Shown in pieces: positions 1 to 9,321 of a DNA stretch of 64,000 nt (its first letter is position 1; each line of letters opens with the position of its first letter). This DNA comes from Lachnospiraceae bacterium (GTDB lineage: Bacteria; Bacillota; Clostridia; Lachnospirales; Lachnospiraceae). The notes beneath the pieces were generated by a model, which saw nothing but the letters and a program-made list of their open reading frames with translations, was not told the DNA's origin and ran no database searches. Location of the stretch: NCBI GenBank assembly GCA_014804645.1, contig JAAUZI010000008.1:62001-126000 (forward strand). Reading direction: 5' to 3'. The translations under genes were made by a program, and so were the position numbers.

Positions 1-559
1 TGATCAAGCTCACCACCTTATCCAGGTCCATGCCATGAGTGGATACTTCGTCCACCTCATAGATGATATCATTGGGGCGCAACCCCGCCTCCTCCGCCGG
101 CGAGCCGGGTATAGGGCTGTTGATCTTGGGATAATTGCGTTCTATATCCTGAGCCACATAGGCGCCGATTCCATAGTACGCGCCGGTAGTCTGCTCCATG
201 AACGTCTCAAAATCACTTGCGCTAAAATAACTTGTGTAAGGGTCTCCCACTGCATCCATCAGGCCCTGATATATACCATTCTCCAGATCCTCGCGGCTTA
301 TATCGTCCTGATAGTAATAGTGATTGATCATGTACTCCAGTGTGTCAATCTTCTCTGCCACCGCTTCGCTCAGCGTACCACTCTGCCCGGAGTTGTCCGA
401 GCTGACCTGCTGACTGTTCTCCTCTACCTTCCGCTGAATCTGAAATCCCAGATATCCTACGCACACCACCAGAAGAGTAGCGGCAATGCCCACGATCATG
501 CCCGCCGCAAAATACCCTCTGCCGGCCTGACGCCTGTTCTGTTGCTCGTATACTTCCAT
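1..559 (-). CDS. S41 family C-terminal processing peptidase (N-terminal part, truncated by window edge)
   Basis: Minus-strand reading frame MEVYEQQNRRQAGRGYFAAGMIVGIAATLLVV...MINHYYYQDDISREDLENGIYQGLMDAVGDPYTSYFSASDFETFMEQTTGAYYGIGAYV...INSPIPGSPAEEAGLRPNDIIYEVD: TM segment plus CtpA-type PDZ motif. Absent from the ORF track because it runs off the edge. Confidence 0.85.
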   Translation of the reverse strand, partial: MEVYEQQNRRQAGRGYFAAGMIVGIAATLLVVCVGYLGFQIQRKVEENSQQVSSDNSGQSGTLSEAVAEKIDTLEYMINHYYYQDDISREDLENGIYQGLMDAVGDPYTSYFSASDFETFMEQTTGAYYGIGAYVAQDIERNYPKINSPIPGSPAEEAGLRPNDIIYEVDEVSTHGMDLDKVVSLI

Positions 560-596
560 GTCAACTCCCATCTACCCGCTTCGGCGGGCACTCGAA

Positions 597-1823
597 TCAA
601 GGGGAAATATAATTCCAGGGGGACACATATTCCCCGTCCAGACGCACACTGAAATGTAAATGGTTCCCGGTGGACCTCCCGGTGGATCCCACCGCCGCAA
701 TAGTGTTGCCTCTGGCTACCACATCGTCCTTTTTCACATACAACTTCGAGGCATGCATATAAATCGTGTACAGGCCGCCACCATGGTCAATCATAACATA
801 ATTGCCCATGGTGGAGCTGTAGTCCGCCGCAACCACGATTCCATCGTAGGCGGCGTAGATGGCGGTTCCCTTCGGCGACGCGAAATCCACGCCGTTGTGG
901 AACTGCTGTACAAAAAGGGTTGGATGCATGCGCATGCCGTAATCATCCGATACCCTGGTGTAGGAGGCCAGCGGAAACTTAAAGGTACCGCCGTCGTAGG
1001 TCAGCACCTTGCCGCTGCTGGCAAGAATTCTCTTTTTCTCATCCTCCACCGCTTTCTCCAAAGCGGAGATCAATTCATTCTGTGCCTTGAGATCCGCCTC
1101 GTATTCCTCTATGGACTGTTCTCCGCTGCTGATCCTCTGGTCGTAGGCGTTCAACTCCTGCTGTTTTTGTTTCATCAGCTCCTCCAGAGCCGCCTGTTCG
1201 TTCTCCACGCCCTCTTTAGCTTCGTCCAGAAATGCCTTATCCTGCTCCAGCTGAGCCTTGCACAGCTCCACATATTCCCTGGTCTGGATAAAGGACTCCA
1301 GCATCTGATTGTCAAAGTCTGCCACCTGTTCCATATAGTAACTGCGGTTCAGGAAGTCCGCAAAGCTGGTAGATCCCATAAGCATTTCCAGTAGATAGTT
1401 CTCGCCCCGTTCATAACTGAATTTTATGCGGCTGGACATGGTTTCATATTGATTGGCCTCCACCTCCAGTGCATGTTCCAACTGCCTCTGCGCCTCTTCG
1501 ATATCCGCCTCTTTATTGGCGATCTGCATTTTGAAGTCCGCAATTTTTTGCTCGATCAGCGCCATATTCTCATCCAGCTTCGCCACATAGCCTTTCAGGT
1601 CCTTCTTTTCCTGCTCCAGCTGCTGAACCAGCTTTTTGATATCAGAAAGACTGTTCTTCAACTGATCTCTCTCACTCTGCGCATTGTCAATCTGACTCTC
1701 CATTTCCCTGATAGATTCCGAAGTAATCTCGGACATATTGGTTGCGCAGACGCGAGGTTCTCCCGCCGTACACAGCAGCGCCACCGCCAGTATCAGGCAT
1801 CCCGTAATCTTCCATTTTTTCAT
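597..1823 (-). CDS. Murein hydrolase activator / M23 peptidase with N-terminal coiled coil (EnvC-like)
   Basis: Signal peptide, long coiled coil, C-terminal M23 domain (HNGVDFASPKGTAIYAAYDG...HLHFSVRLDG); next to ftsEX. Confidence 0.9.
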   Translation of the reverse strand: MKKWKITGCLILAVALLCTAGEPRVCATNMSEITSESIREMESQIDNAQSERDQLKNSLSDIKKLVQQLEQEKKDLKGYVAKLDENMALIEQKIADFKMQIANKEADIEEAQRQLEHALEVEANQYETMSSRIKFSYERGENYLLEMLMGSTSFADFLNRSYYMEQVADFDNQMLESFIQTREYVELCKAQLEQDKAFLDEAKEGVENEQAALEELMKQKQQELNAYDQRISSGEQSIEEYEADLKAQNELISALEKAVEDEKKRILASSGKVLTYDGGTFKFPLASYTRVSDDYGMRMHPTLFVQQFHNGVDFASPKGTAIYAAYDGIVVAADYSSTMGNYVMIDHGGGLYTIYMHASKLYVKKDDVVARGNTIAAVGSTGRSTGNHLHFSVRLDGEYVSPWNYISP

Positions 1824-1842
1824 GACCTGCCTCCCCCGGCAT

Positions 1843-2751
1843 CTACACGTGCAAATGTTTTCTCACCGTGGAAAAACTGCCCAAAAAGCCAATGCCTACG
1901 CCCACGCCCAGACACACCGGCGTCAGGAACCCGAAGATAGTCTCCGAGGGCAGGAACTGCAGCAGATGGACCAGCGGAGCAAATTTCTCCGCGGTGTAGG
2001 TCAGCACATTGTCATAGCCGTAGCGAATCGCCCACAGCGGTATACCCGCGCCGATCAGACCAATCAGAATACCCTCCAGCACAAAGGGAGCACGGACAAA
2101 AAAGTCTGTAGCGCCAATATATTTCATAATGTTTATCTCTTCCTTGCGCACCGATATACCGATGGTCACCGTATTGCTAATCAGGAACACGGACACCGCC
2201 AGCAGTATCACAATAATACCCAGGGACACATAGCCGATCAACAGATTCACACCGCCCAGAGTGCTGGCTGTGAGCGCCGAATAGTTCACATCTCGCACCC
2301 CTTCAATAGAATACAGATAAGTCACCAGCGCATCCTGCATGGACACGTCGCTGAGATATACCTCGTAATTCATACTGTTGGCCAGCGGATTTCTCGGATA
2401 ACCGGCGATAAACTCCTCCACCCTGTCCCCGAAATAAATCTTCTGATAACCTGCCCACGCTTCTTCTGCGGAGACATAGACCACCTCCGCCACCTCCGCG
2501 CGGCTGCTGATCATGCGCCCAATCTCTTCTATCCTCGCGTCTGTGATACCCTTCTCAAAGAAAACCGTGACGCAGACATTCTCCTCCAGGTTCCGAACTA
2601 TGTTCTGAAAATTCGCTACAATAGAATAAAATACGCCAAACAGGAACAGACAGGCCGAGATTGTGGCAATGGACGCCAGAGAATACCACTTGTTGCGGAA
2701 CAGATTTTTAAATCCCTGTTGTATGGTATAAAAAAATGTACTAATCTTCAT
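1843..2751 (-). CDS. ftsX: Cell division protein FtsX (permease-like)
   Basis: Four-TM FtsX topology with ECD; overlaps the upstream ftsE. Confidence 0.93.
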   Translation of the reverse strand: MKISTFFYTIQQGFKNLFRNKWYSLASIATISACLFLFGVFYSIVANFQNIVRNLEENVCVTVFFEKGITDARIEEIGRMISSRAEVAEVVYVSAEEAWAGYQKIYFGDRVEEFIAGYPRNPLANSMNYEVYLSDVSMQDALVTYLYSIEGVRDVNYSALTASTLGGVNLLIGYVSLGIIVILLAVSVFLISNTVTIGISVRKEEINIMKYIGATDFFVRAPFVLEGILIGLIGAGIPLWAIRYGYDNVLTYTAEKFAPLVHLLQFLPSETIFGFLTPVCLGVGVGIGFLGSFSTVRKHLHV

Positions 2752-3487
2752 CGTCTATATATGCCCCTTCCTCTTCATCGCTGATGATCACGCCCTTTTT
2801 CATGGTAACCACACGCTTTTGCATGGCATTGACGATCTCACGGTTATGGGTGACTACCACCACGGTGGTGCCGGACTCATTGATCTCCTCCAACAGTTTC
2901 ATGATCTCCCAAGAGTTCTTGGGATCCAGATTGCCGGTAGGCTCATCTGCCAGCAGAATGGAAGGATTGTTTATCAGCGCTCTGGCCAGCGCCACTCTCT
3001 GCTGTTCGCCGCCGGAGAGCTGCTTGGTCTTGGCCTTGTACTTTCCGGCCAGACCCACGGTCGCCAGGATAGCCGGAACGTTCCGCCGTATCTCCCGGCC
3101 CGGCACCTCCACGATGCGCTGGGCAAAGGCCACATTCTCATACACGTTTCTGTCGTTCAGCAGGCGGAAATCCTGGAACACCACGCCCAGGTTGCGGCGC
3201 AGCTTGGGGATTTCGCCGCTGCGCAGTTTCGCCATATCCTTCCCCATCACATTGACCTGTCCAGAGCTGGCAACCAGCTCCCGCAGGAGCAGCTTGATCA
3301 ATGTGGATTTACCGGAGCCGCTGTCTCCCACAATAAACACAAATTCTCCCCTGTATATTTTCAGGGAAATCCCGTTCAGCGCCGGAGAACCGGTGGAATA
3401 GGACTTGCTCACATTGTCCAGGCAGATCACGCCATTCTCCTCTATGAATTTTTCCTGCTGCTTTCTCCTTATATCTCTTCTCCGCAT
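2741..3487 (-). CDS. ftsE: Cell division ATP-binding protein FtsE
   Basis: Walker A GDSGSGKST, signature LSGGEQQRVALARAL, Walker B ILLADEPTG. Confidence 0.95.
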   Translation of the reverse strand: MRRRDIRRKQQEKFIEENGVICLDNVSKSYSTGSPALNGISLKIYRGEFVFIVGDSGSGKSTLIKLLLRELVASSGQVNVMGKDMAKLRSGEIPKLRRNLGVVFQDFRLLNDRNVYENVAFAQRIVEVPGREIRRNVPAILATVGLAGKYKAKTKQLSGGEQQRVALARALINNPSILLADEPTGNLDPKNSWEIMKLLEEINESGTTVVVVTHNREIVNAMQKRVVTMKKGVIISDEEEGAYIDDED

Positions 3488-3508
3488 ATCTTCCTCTTTT
3501 CGTTATTT

Positions 3509-3612
3509 TATACTCACTAACGATTAGATTTTCCTTTTTGCACAGTGCATGTTGCCTGATTATGCGACATGTGCTGTGCGGAAATTGGAAAATCTTAACG
3601 TTAGTCAGTATA
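3509..3612 (+). repeat. 104-bp palindromic TIR element, copy 1
   Basis: TATACTCACTAACGATTAGATTTTCC...GGAAAATCTTAACGTTAGTCAGTATA with inner arms GCACAGTGCATGTTGC / GCGACATGTGCTGTGC. Confidence 0.9.
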
Positions 3613-3632
3613 GTTCCGTATATCCCCTACCC

Positions 3633-4718
3633 TTAGAACTCAAAATTCTCCATGTACTTCATATACTTTACCACCATCAGCGCAATCTTGAAGGTGATTG
3701 CGTCCTCAAACACCCGCAGGTCCAGTCCGGTACTCTTCTGCAGCTTATCCAGGCGGTACACCAGAGTGTTGCGATGGATGAACAGCTGTCTGGAGGTCTC
3801 GGACACATTCAGACTGTTCTCAAAGAACTTATATATCGTCGTCAATGTCTCCTCGTCAAACTCATCCGGACTCTTCCCGCCAAAGATCTCCTTGATAAAC
3901 ATTTTGCACAGCGGAATCGGCAGCTGATAGATCAGCCTTCCAATGCCCAGCGCGCTGTAGGCAATGACATCCCTCTCGTCAAAGAAGATCTTGCCCACAT
4001 CCAGAGCCATCTTAGCCTCCTTGTAAGAGCGGCTGACCTCCTTGATCTCCTTAACCACCGTGCCGTATGCGATATGTACTCCTCTCAATCCCTCTTTCTG
4101 CAGAGTAGCACAAAGTCCTCGGGCTGCCTTGTCGATCTCCTTGCTGCTGTCGGACTCCGACAAATCCTTGACAACTATGACATTGTTCTCGTCCACCGCA
4201 GTGATAAAATCCTTGCTGTTGCTGCCAAAATGCGCCCTCGTCAACTCCAGCGCATTGTTGTCCTTGCCATTTTCGGACTCCACAATCATCACCACTCGGC
4301 ACACATCCATCTGGATATGCAGTTTCTTCGCCCGGCTGTAGATATCCACCAACAGCAGATTGTCAAGCAGCAGATTCTTGATAAAGTTATCCTTATCAAA
4401 ACGCTCTTTATACGCCACCATCAGATTCTGTATCTGGAATGCGCTCATCTTTCCAACAGTGTACACATCCTCGCCACTGCCTGCGATAACCAGCACATAC
4501 TCCAACTGCTGCTCGTCATACACCTTGAAGAACTGATATCCCTGAATCTCCTGTGAATCCGCCGGGGATTTGGCAAACTCCACCACCGCCCTGCTGCTGC
4601 TCAGCATGTCAGCAGTATACGCCACCGGCTTGCCGTCCACATCCATCACGCAGATATCGACCCGGGCAATTCCTTTCAGGCCGTCTATAGTACTCTGCAA
4701 TATCTGATTTGATATCAT
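3633..4718 (-). CDS. CdaR/PucR family transcriptional regulator (C-terminal HTH)
   Basis: C-terminal PucR-type HTH (FFENSLNVSETSRQLFIHRNTLVYRLDKLQKSTGLDLRVFEDAITFKIALMV). Confidence 0.85.
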   Translation of the reverse strand: MISNQILQSTIDGLKGIARVDICVMDVDGKPVAYTADMLSSSRAVVEFAKSPADSQEIQGYQFFKVYDEQQLEYVLVIAGSGEDVYTVGKMSAFQIQNLMVAYKERFDKDNFIKNLLLDNLLLVDIYSRAKKLHIQMDVCRVVMIVESENGKDNNALELTRAHFGSNSKDFITAVDENNVIVVKDLSESDSSKEIDKAARGLCATLQKEGLRGVHIAYGTVVKEIKEVSRSYKEAKMALDVGKIFFDERDVIAYSALGIGRLIYQLPIPLCKMFIKEIFGGKSPDEFDEETLTTIYKFFENSLNVSETSRQLFIHRNTLVYRLDKLQKSTGLDLRVFEDAITFKIALMVVKYMKYMENFEF

Positions 4719-4773
4719 ATTTTTTACTCCTTTTCCTGTGTGAGTTCTCTCTCCATCATGTTCAAATGGGCAT

Positions 4774-4877
4774 TATACTGACTAACGTTAATATTTTCCA
4801 ATTTCCGCACAGCACATGCCGCATAATCGGGCAACATGCACTGTGCGAAAAGAAAAATCTAATCGTTAGTGAGTATA
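4774..4877 (-). repeat. 104-bp palindromic TIR element, copy 2 (inverted relative to copy 1)
   Basis: Reverse complement matches copy 1 with about 5 differences over 104 positions (hand alignment). Confidence 0.9.
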
Positions 4878-4971
4878 GTAAAAATGCCGAAAATCCATTT
4901 AATACAAATGTACAAAAAAATCACAAAAAAAGCAATAGGTTTTTGTGAAAAATTAATGGAGAATTAGTCAC

Positions 4972-5010
4972 AAAAAAGGTGGCAGGCCGATTTTTCGTGC
5001 CTCACCACCT
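4972..5010 (-). terminator. Intrinsic terminator of the YjfB-like gene
   Basis: Minus strand AGGTGGTGAGGC...GGCCTGCCACCTTTTTTGT: stem followed by a T run. Confidence 0.65.
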
Positions 5011-5037
5011 CTATAGTCAGAAAAAATTACCAGTACG

Positions 5038-5229
5038 TTACAGCCGAATGTCCACATTGCCGCCCACAGCCGGATTCACACTGCGCTCCATAGCCGCCGC
5101 ATCCATCATCTGTACCATATCCGCTCCAAGGTCCTTGCCCAGATCAATCACCTTGCTCAACATCTTGATACCCACCTGGGACTTCACATCCATCATCGCC
5201 ATATCCATTGACAGTCCAGCAATATCCAT
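5038..5229 (-). CDS. YjfB family protein (putative motility-associated small protein)
   Basis: 63 aa MDIAGLSMDMAMMDVKSQVGIKMLSKVIDLGKDLGADMVQMMDAAAMERSVNPAVGGNVDIRL; family pattern recognised. Confidence 0.75.
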   Translation of the reverse strand: MDIAGLSMDMAMMDVKSQVGIKMLSKVIDLGKDLGADMVQMMDAAAMERSVNPAVGGNVDIRL

Positions 5230-5320
5230 AACTCTTCCTCCCCGGTTCGCTCCAAATCACTGCCCAATTCTCACTGTGTCTTTATCTTAACACACTTACC
5301 CCGTTTTGCCAAGTGTTAAT

Positions 5321-6247
5321 TTACAGAACAATCTCCAGCACGATAAACACCACACAGACCAGTATCCCCAGCGCCAGCGGAACACTCATGAGTCTGCCGC
5401 CCTTCACCTTCCGGCTGCGCCAGAGTTCCCTCAGGTCCTCCTTATGTCCCTCGCGCCCCGCAATCCAGGCCAGCACACAGCCCGCCAGCGGCGTGCTGCA
5501 AGTGGCGATGACCAGATAAACGCTGATAACCAGCAGCAGTTCCTCACCGCTCAGACTGCTCTCCGCCGCCTCCACCAGCTCACCCATGTCGCCGGCAGTT
5601 ATGCCATCCAGCGCATACATCAGCACAGTGGACAGGCCGTTCACACAGAAGTGAGAGATAAACGCCGGGAGCATACTGCCGGTGGCCTCCACCAGCAAAG
5701 CCAGCGCAATGCCCATCACAAACGCATAGCATGCCTGATTCAGATTCATATGCATCAGTCCGAACAGCAGACTGCTCAGCAGCAGTGCCTTCCACCGGTT
5801 TCCCTGCTGTCGGTAGCTCTGGTAAATCACACCCCTGAAGGCAAGCTCCTCCGAGAAGGGACCATATACCGCTATACCCAGCAGCATCCCCCACAGGGGC
5901 AGCTGTGTAATCTGGATACTGAAACCCGCAACCGCATTGTCCACCACCAGCATGGAGACCGCATTCACCACCGTGATCAACGGCTCCAGCAGCAGAGTGA
6001 ACAGCACTGTCATCAACGCCGTGGATATATGAACTTTTTTCAGTCTGCAAAAGCCCTTTGCCTTCGTCCCACCCGCCGCCAGAAACAGCACCGCCGGCAA
6101 CCAGATCGTGATCTCGGACGCAATGATATTCAAAGCCATGTTCTGCACAATGACATTCATCAGCGGAACAAACGACACCAGCAGACTCAACCCCACGTGG
6201 GATACAACAATAGCCAGAAACATCCAGTTCGCTTTTTTCGTATTCAT
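5321..6247 (-). CDS. CPBP family intramembrane glutamic endopeptidase
   Basis: Multi-TM, EELAFRGVIYQ motif and later FGLMHMNLNQ. Confidence 0.88.
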   Translation of the reverse strand: MNTKKANWMFLAIVVSHVGLSLLVSFVPLMNVIVQNMALNIIASEITIWLPAVLFLAAGGTKAKGFCRLKKVHISTALMTVLFTLLLEPLITVVNAVSMLVVDNAVAGFSIQITQLPLWGMLLGIAVYGPFSEELAFRGVIYQSYRQQGNRWKALLLSSLLFGLMHMNLNQACYAFVMGIALALLVEATGSMLPAFISHFCVNGLSTVLMYALDGITAGDMGELVEAAESSLSGEELLLVISVYLVIATCSTPLAGCVLAWIAGREGHKEDLRELWRSRKVKGGRLMSVPLALGILVCVVFIVLEIVL

Positions 6248-7077
6248 GTTCGTCGTATTACCTTTTCTGTTATCTGTATTTTTCCCGCTTTGAGCAGGCT
6301 GCCCACCGCACGTTTAAACTCGTTCTTGCTCATGCCGGTCTCCCGCAGAATAATGGCCGGGGAAACCTTGTCATTGAAGGGCAGCACTCCATCGTAGCCG
6401 TCTATGATGTCCAGCAGCCTCTCTGCGTCCTCCTGTGTCTGCAAGTAGCCCTTTTCCCGGATGCTCAGCACCAGTCTGCCGTCGGGCTGCACCCGGGTCA
6501 CTCTGGCCCGCAGATCCTCGCCCAGCTCCACCTGTCCGTAGAGTTCCTTTTTGGGAATCAGGGCGGAGTACAAATTATCCACGGCCACAAACATCCCGAA
6601 CTCATCGCTGGAGGCATAGGCCCTCCCCACCACCTGGTCATCCACATGATAGGGGCTGTCAGAACGCAGATTGTGATACACATTCATGGTGGCGCACAGA
6701 CGCTCGCTCTTGTCTATATAGAGGGAGACCAACACCCTGTCCCCTTCCTTCACCTTCTTTACCTGCTGGCGAAAGGGCAGCAGCAGATCCTTTTCCAATC
6801 CCCAGTCCAAAAAAGCCCCTATCTTGCCAGTCTGCGCCACCGTGAGCTCCGCCACCTCGCCCATCATCAGTTTCGGCGTGTTAGTGGTGGCAATCCATCT
6901 GTCCTTGGAATCCTTGTATAGAAAGACCTCGATCTGTTCTCCCACAGCCGCCCCCGGAGGCACCTGCTTTAACGGCAACAGCACACGGTTCTCCGTGTCG
7001 TTGTGGCACTCTGCCAGATACACGCCGAAGTCCACTTTTTTCACAATATACAGAGTCTGTTTTTCTCCTAATCTCAT
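6244..7077 (-). CDS. CvfB family S1-like RNA-binding protein
   Basis: Repeated S1-like segments and C-terminal winged helix; start at MRLGEK preceded by GATGGGAGTTAAG. Confidence 0.85.
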   Translation of the reverse strand: MRLGEKQTLYIVKKVDFGVYLAECHNDTENRVLLPLKQVPPGAAVGEQIEVFLYKDSKDRWIATTNTPKLMMGEVAELTVAQTGKIGAFLDWGLEKDLLLPFRQQVKKVKEGDRVLVSLYIDKSERLCATMNVYHNLRSDSPYHVDDQVVGRAYASSDEFGMFVAVDNLYSALIPKKELYGQVELGEDLRARVTRVQPDGRLVLSIREKGYLQTQEDAERLLDIIDGYDGVLPFNDKVSPAIILRETGMSKNEFKRAVGSLLKAGKIQITEKVIRRT

Positions 7078-7098
7078 CTTAACTCCCATCGGTTCGTC

Positions 7099-7809
7099 TC
7101 AGGGTTTCCCCGTAAATTCCACCACGGCATAGGGTTTCCCCTCCGGGCTTTGCAGCGATATAATGCAGCGGTCATCGCTGCTCACCACATAGGGAATCAG
7201 CTCGTCCCCCAAATGCGCCTGCATCTTGTACTCCGCGCGCAGCTGCCAGATGGCAAAATCCGCGGGAAGACTCTCCATCGCCATATCCACAAACTGCACA
7301 TTGTTCACATGATTGTTAGTGTCCAAATGATGCTTTCTCACCAGAAACGGCTCTCTGCGCACGCCTTCCCCCGGCACGGCAATCTTTCTGTCGGCGTATT
7401 CCATGGGCAGCCGCTCATCCAGCACATACGCCTCTTTCATCCTCTCCGGGGGATGCGCCATAGTCTGCTCCTTCAAATTCAGCAGCGTCCACAGCGAGTT
7501 GGCCTGAGCAAGCATCTCCCCCTCCACGGTCTTCATGAAAAAATTGCGGTATCCAAAGCATCCCTTAAATGCATAGGGCAAAGTACCGATCTCCACCTCT
7601 TCGCAAAGTACCGGATATCGGTTCACTACAATCTGCCAGGAAGACAGCACCCACACTAAATTATTTTCCACCATATACAACCCGCCCACTCCCAGCGTTT
7701 CCGCCTGAAAAGTGGAACTGTCCTGAAAATAGTTCATCAGCGCCGCCAAAGTCAGTCTGGCATGGCTGTCACACTCGCTATATCGTATCCGACTGTTAAA
7801 AGTATACAT
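7099..7809 (-). CDS. Acyl-ACP thioesterase
   Basis: Double hotdog pattern; DTNNHVNNVQFVDMAME. Confidence 0.85.
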   Translation of the reverse strand: MYTFNSRIRYSECDSHARLTLAALMNYFQDSSTFQAETLGVGGLYMVENNLVWVLSSWQIVVNRYPVLCEEVEIGTLPYAFKGCFGYRNFFMKTVEGEMLAQANSLWTLLNLKEQTMAHPPERMKEAYVLDERLPMEYADRKIAVPGEGVRREPFLVRKHHLDTNNHVNNVQFVDMAMESLPADFAIWQLRAEYKMQAHLGDELIPYVVSSDDRCIISLQSPEGKPYAVVEFTGKP

Positions 7810-7903
7810 AGCGCCCTCTCTTCCCCAATTTCATATCAAACTGATTATCGCACATCAAAACAGGCTTGTCAATCACACGCCCCAACTCATTACTCACGGG
7901 AAA

Positions 7904-7936
7904 ATAAAAACGCCTGGCAGCACACACTGCCAGGCA
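7904..7936 (-). terminator. Intrinsic terminator
   Basis: Minus strand GCCTGGCAG TGTGTG CTGCCAGGC G TTTTTATTTT. Confidence 0.75.
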
Positions 7937-7972
7937 TCCCATACTTGTCTGGTTATTCTCTATCAAACTCTT

Positions 7973-8101
7973 CTAACCCACAGGCATCATAAAACGCTCT
8001 TTCTCCTCTTGCGTCAAATCAATCGGCGCAACACCTCTTTCTTTTGCATATATTATCAGTCCGCTCATATCCAATTTTACCTTTGGAATCTGACTTGGCA
8101 T
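7973..8101 (-). CDS. Small hypothetical protein (42 aa), part of PIN cassette
   Basis: MPSQIPKVKLDMSGLIIYAKERGVAPIDLTQEEKERFMMPVG*; below the ORF-track length cutoff. Confidence 0.5.
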   Translation of the reverse strand: MPSQIPKVKLDMSGLIIYAKERGVAPIDLTQEEKERFMMPVG

Positions 8102-8132
8102 AATGGGCCCAGGTGTCCTGCTAAGGCTCTAC

Positions 8133-8222
8133 TTATAATTCTTCATCTGTCCATTCATAATCATACACCTCCATCAACTCCTGTGCAGGCTTTTCATCAA
8201 TGAAATTTCTATCTTCTTTCAC
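8133..8222 (-). CDS. Possible 29-aa peptide (GTG start) after the putative antitoxin
   Basis: VKEDRNFIDEKPAQELMEVYDYEWTDEEL*, starts 2 nt downstream of the preceding stop codon. Confidence 0.3.
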   Translation of the reverse strand: MKEDRNFIDEKPAQELMEVYDYEWTDEEL

Positions 8223-8224
8223 TA

Positions 8225-8452
8225 TCAGAGCCTGATTGCATCACCCGTAAATGGGTGTGCTTTTTCAAATTGAGAGGCTTCTTTACTAATGTCTGCTGGC
8301 GTTTTTACATCAAAATAATCCCTTTGCCATTTTGTATAATCAAATTTCTCGCGAATAACGACAGAAATAAAGCGTTCTGCTTCTACAATTCCCATCTGCT
8401 CCACCAGACACTTCATCCCTCTACTCATTATTTCGGCTGTGCTTTCCATCAT
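8225..8452 (-). CDS. Hypothetical protein, possible antitoxin partner of PIN protein
   Basis: MMESTAEIMSRGMKCLVEQMGIVEAERFISVVIREKFDYTKWQRDYFDVKTPADISKEASQFEKAHPFTGDAIRL; directly downstream of the PIN gene. Confidence 0.55.
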   Translation of the reverse strand: MMESTAEIMSRGMKCLVEQMGIVEAERFISVVIREKFDYTKWQRDYFDVKTPADISKEASQFEKAHPFTGDAIRL

Positions 8453-8456
8453 AGAA

Positions 8457-8921
8457 TCAGTCCTCCGTTTCCAAAACAAACTCAATCGGTGTAACCATTT
8501 TTATTTCTTTGCTTTTATATTTCAGTAATCTTGTATCCGTAGATATAAAGTATTCGCACTCTGCATAGATTGCCGAAGCCACATGACATGCATCTTTAAA
8601 TTTGACCCCCGTCTTCATGATTTCAGCAGCTTTCTCTTCAATAACTGTCTGTCGCTCCATCCCTATATATGCATAAGTATTCGTATCAATAAAGTCAGAA
8701 ATCGCATTTCGCCGCATTTCAAATGGATTATTCCCACATTCATATCGCAACATATATGATGTGATCAATTGAAGTTTCCCTTCTTTTATTAACGTCTGGA
8801 TATGCAGCTTGGCCTGAGTTTCCATAGAGATTTTTAACTGGCTCTGATCATCATATGGTCTATTATAACAGCACATATCAAGATATATTCTCACTACCTT
8901 CACCTCATTCATAAAATTCAT
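8457..8921 (-). CDS. PIN domain protein (VapC-like putative toxin)
   Basis: RIYLDMCCYNRPYDD, YECGNNPFE, KFKDACHVASA, ISTDTRLLKY: spaced PIN acidic residues. Confidence 0.8.
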   Translation of the reverse strand: MNFMNEVKVVRIYLDMCCYNRPYDDQSQLKISMETQAKLHIQTLIKEGKLQLITSYMLRYECGNNPFEMRRNAISDFIDTNTYAYIGMERQTVIEEKAAEIMKTGVKFKDACHVASAIYAECEYFISTDTRLLKYKSKEIKMVTPIEFVLETED

Positions 8922-9135
8922 TCTTCTTAAGCCGCTCTGCCCAATTAGTATACCAACCTTTTCCGAAATTATATTTTTTTCAAAAAGCCTGCATATTTTA
9001 TATGAATGACTTCTGTTTCTGCTGCAGTTTTTTATTAAATTATACTCTAAAATCTTTTAAAATACAACAGAAACAAAGAATTGTCGGGGGATTCCATGTC
9101 TCGGGAACGTGCCCCTGCAATGACCGCGCTCACAG

Positions 9136-9172
9136 ACAAAAAGCGCGCCCGGCAGCATACACTGCCGGGCGC
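9136..9172 (-). terminator. Intrinsic terminator downstream of tRNA-Gln
   Basis: GCGCCCGGCAG catac a CTGCCGGGCGC with a T run on the minus strand. Confidence 0.8.
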
Positions 9173-9181
9173 TCCATACAA

Positions 9182-9253
9182 CAGCGCTACAAGGATTCGA
9201 ACCTTGAAATGACGGAGTCAGAGTCCGTTGCCTTACCGTTTGGCGATAGCGCT
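9182..9253 (-). tRNA. tRNA-Gln (anticodon CTG), CCA not encoded
   Basis: AGCGCTATCGCCAAACGGTAAGGCAACGGACTCTGACTCCGTCATTTCAAGGTTCGAATCCTTGTAGCGCTG: acceptor AGCGCTA/TAGCGCT, anticodon loop CTCTGAC, T loop GGTTCGAATCC. Confidence 0.93.
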
Positions 9254-9321
9254 ATTTCCTAACTACTTGATGAATTATACACGAAGTATTTGCATTTTGC
9301 AATAGGAAAATACAAAAAATT

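Noticed and set aside
5306-6397. 363-aa plus-strand ORF rich in Gln/His/Arg
   Set aside because: Antisense to the CPBP protease gene; no RBS or recognisable domain.
9002-9262. 86-aa plus-strand ORF
   Set aside because: It reads antisense through tRNA-Gln and its terminator.
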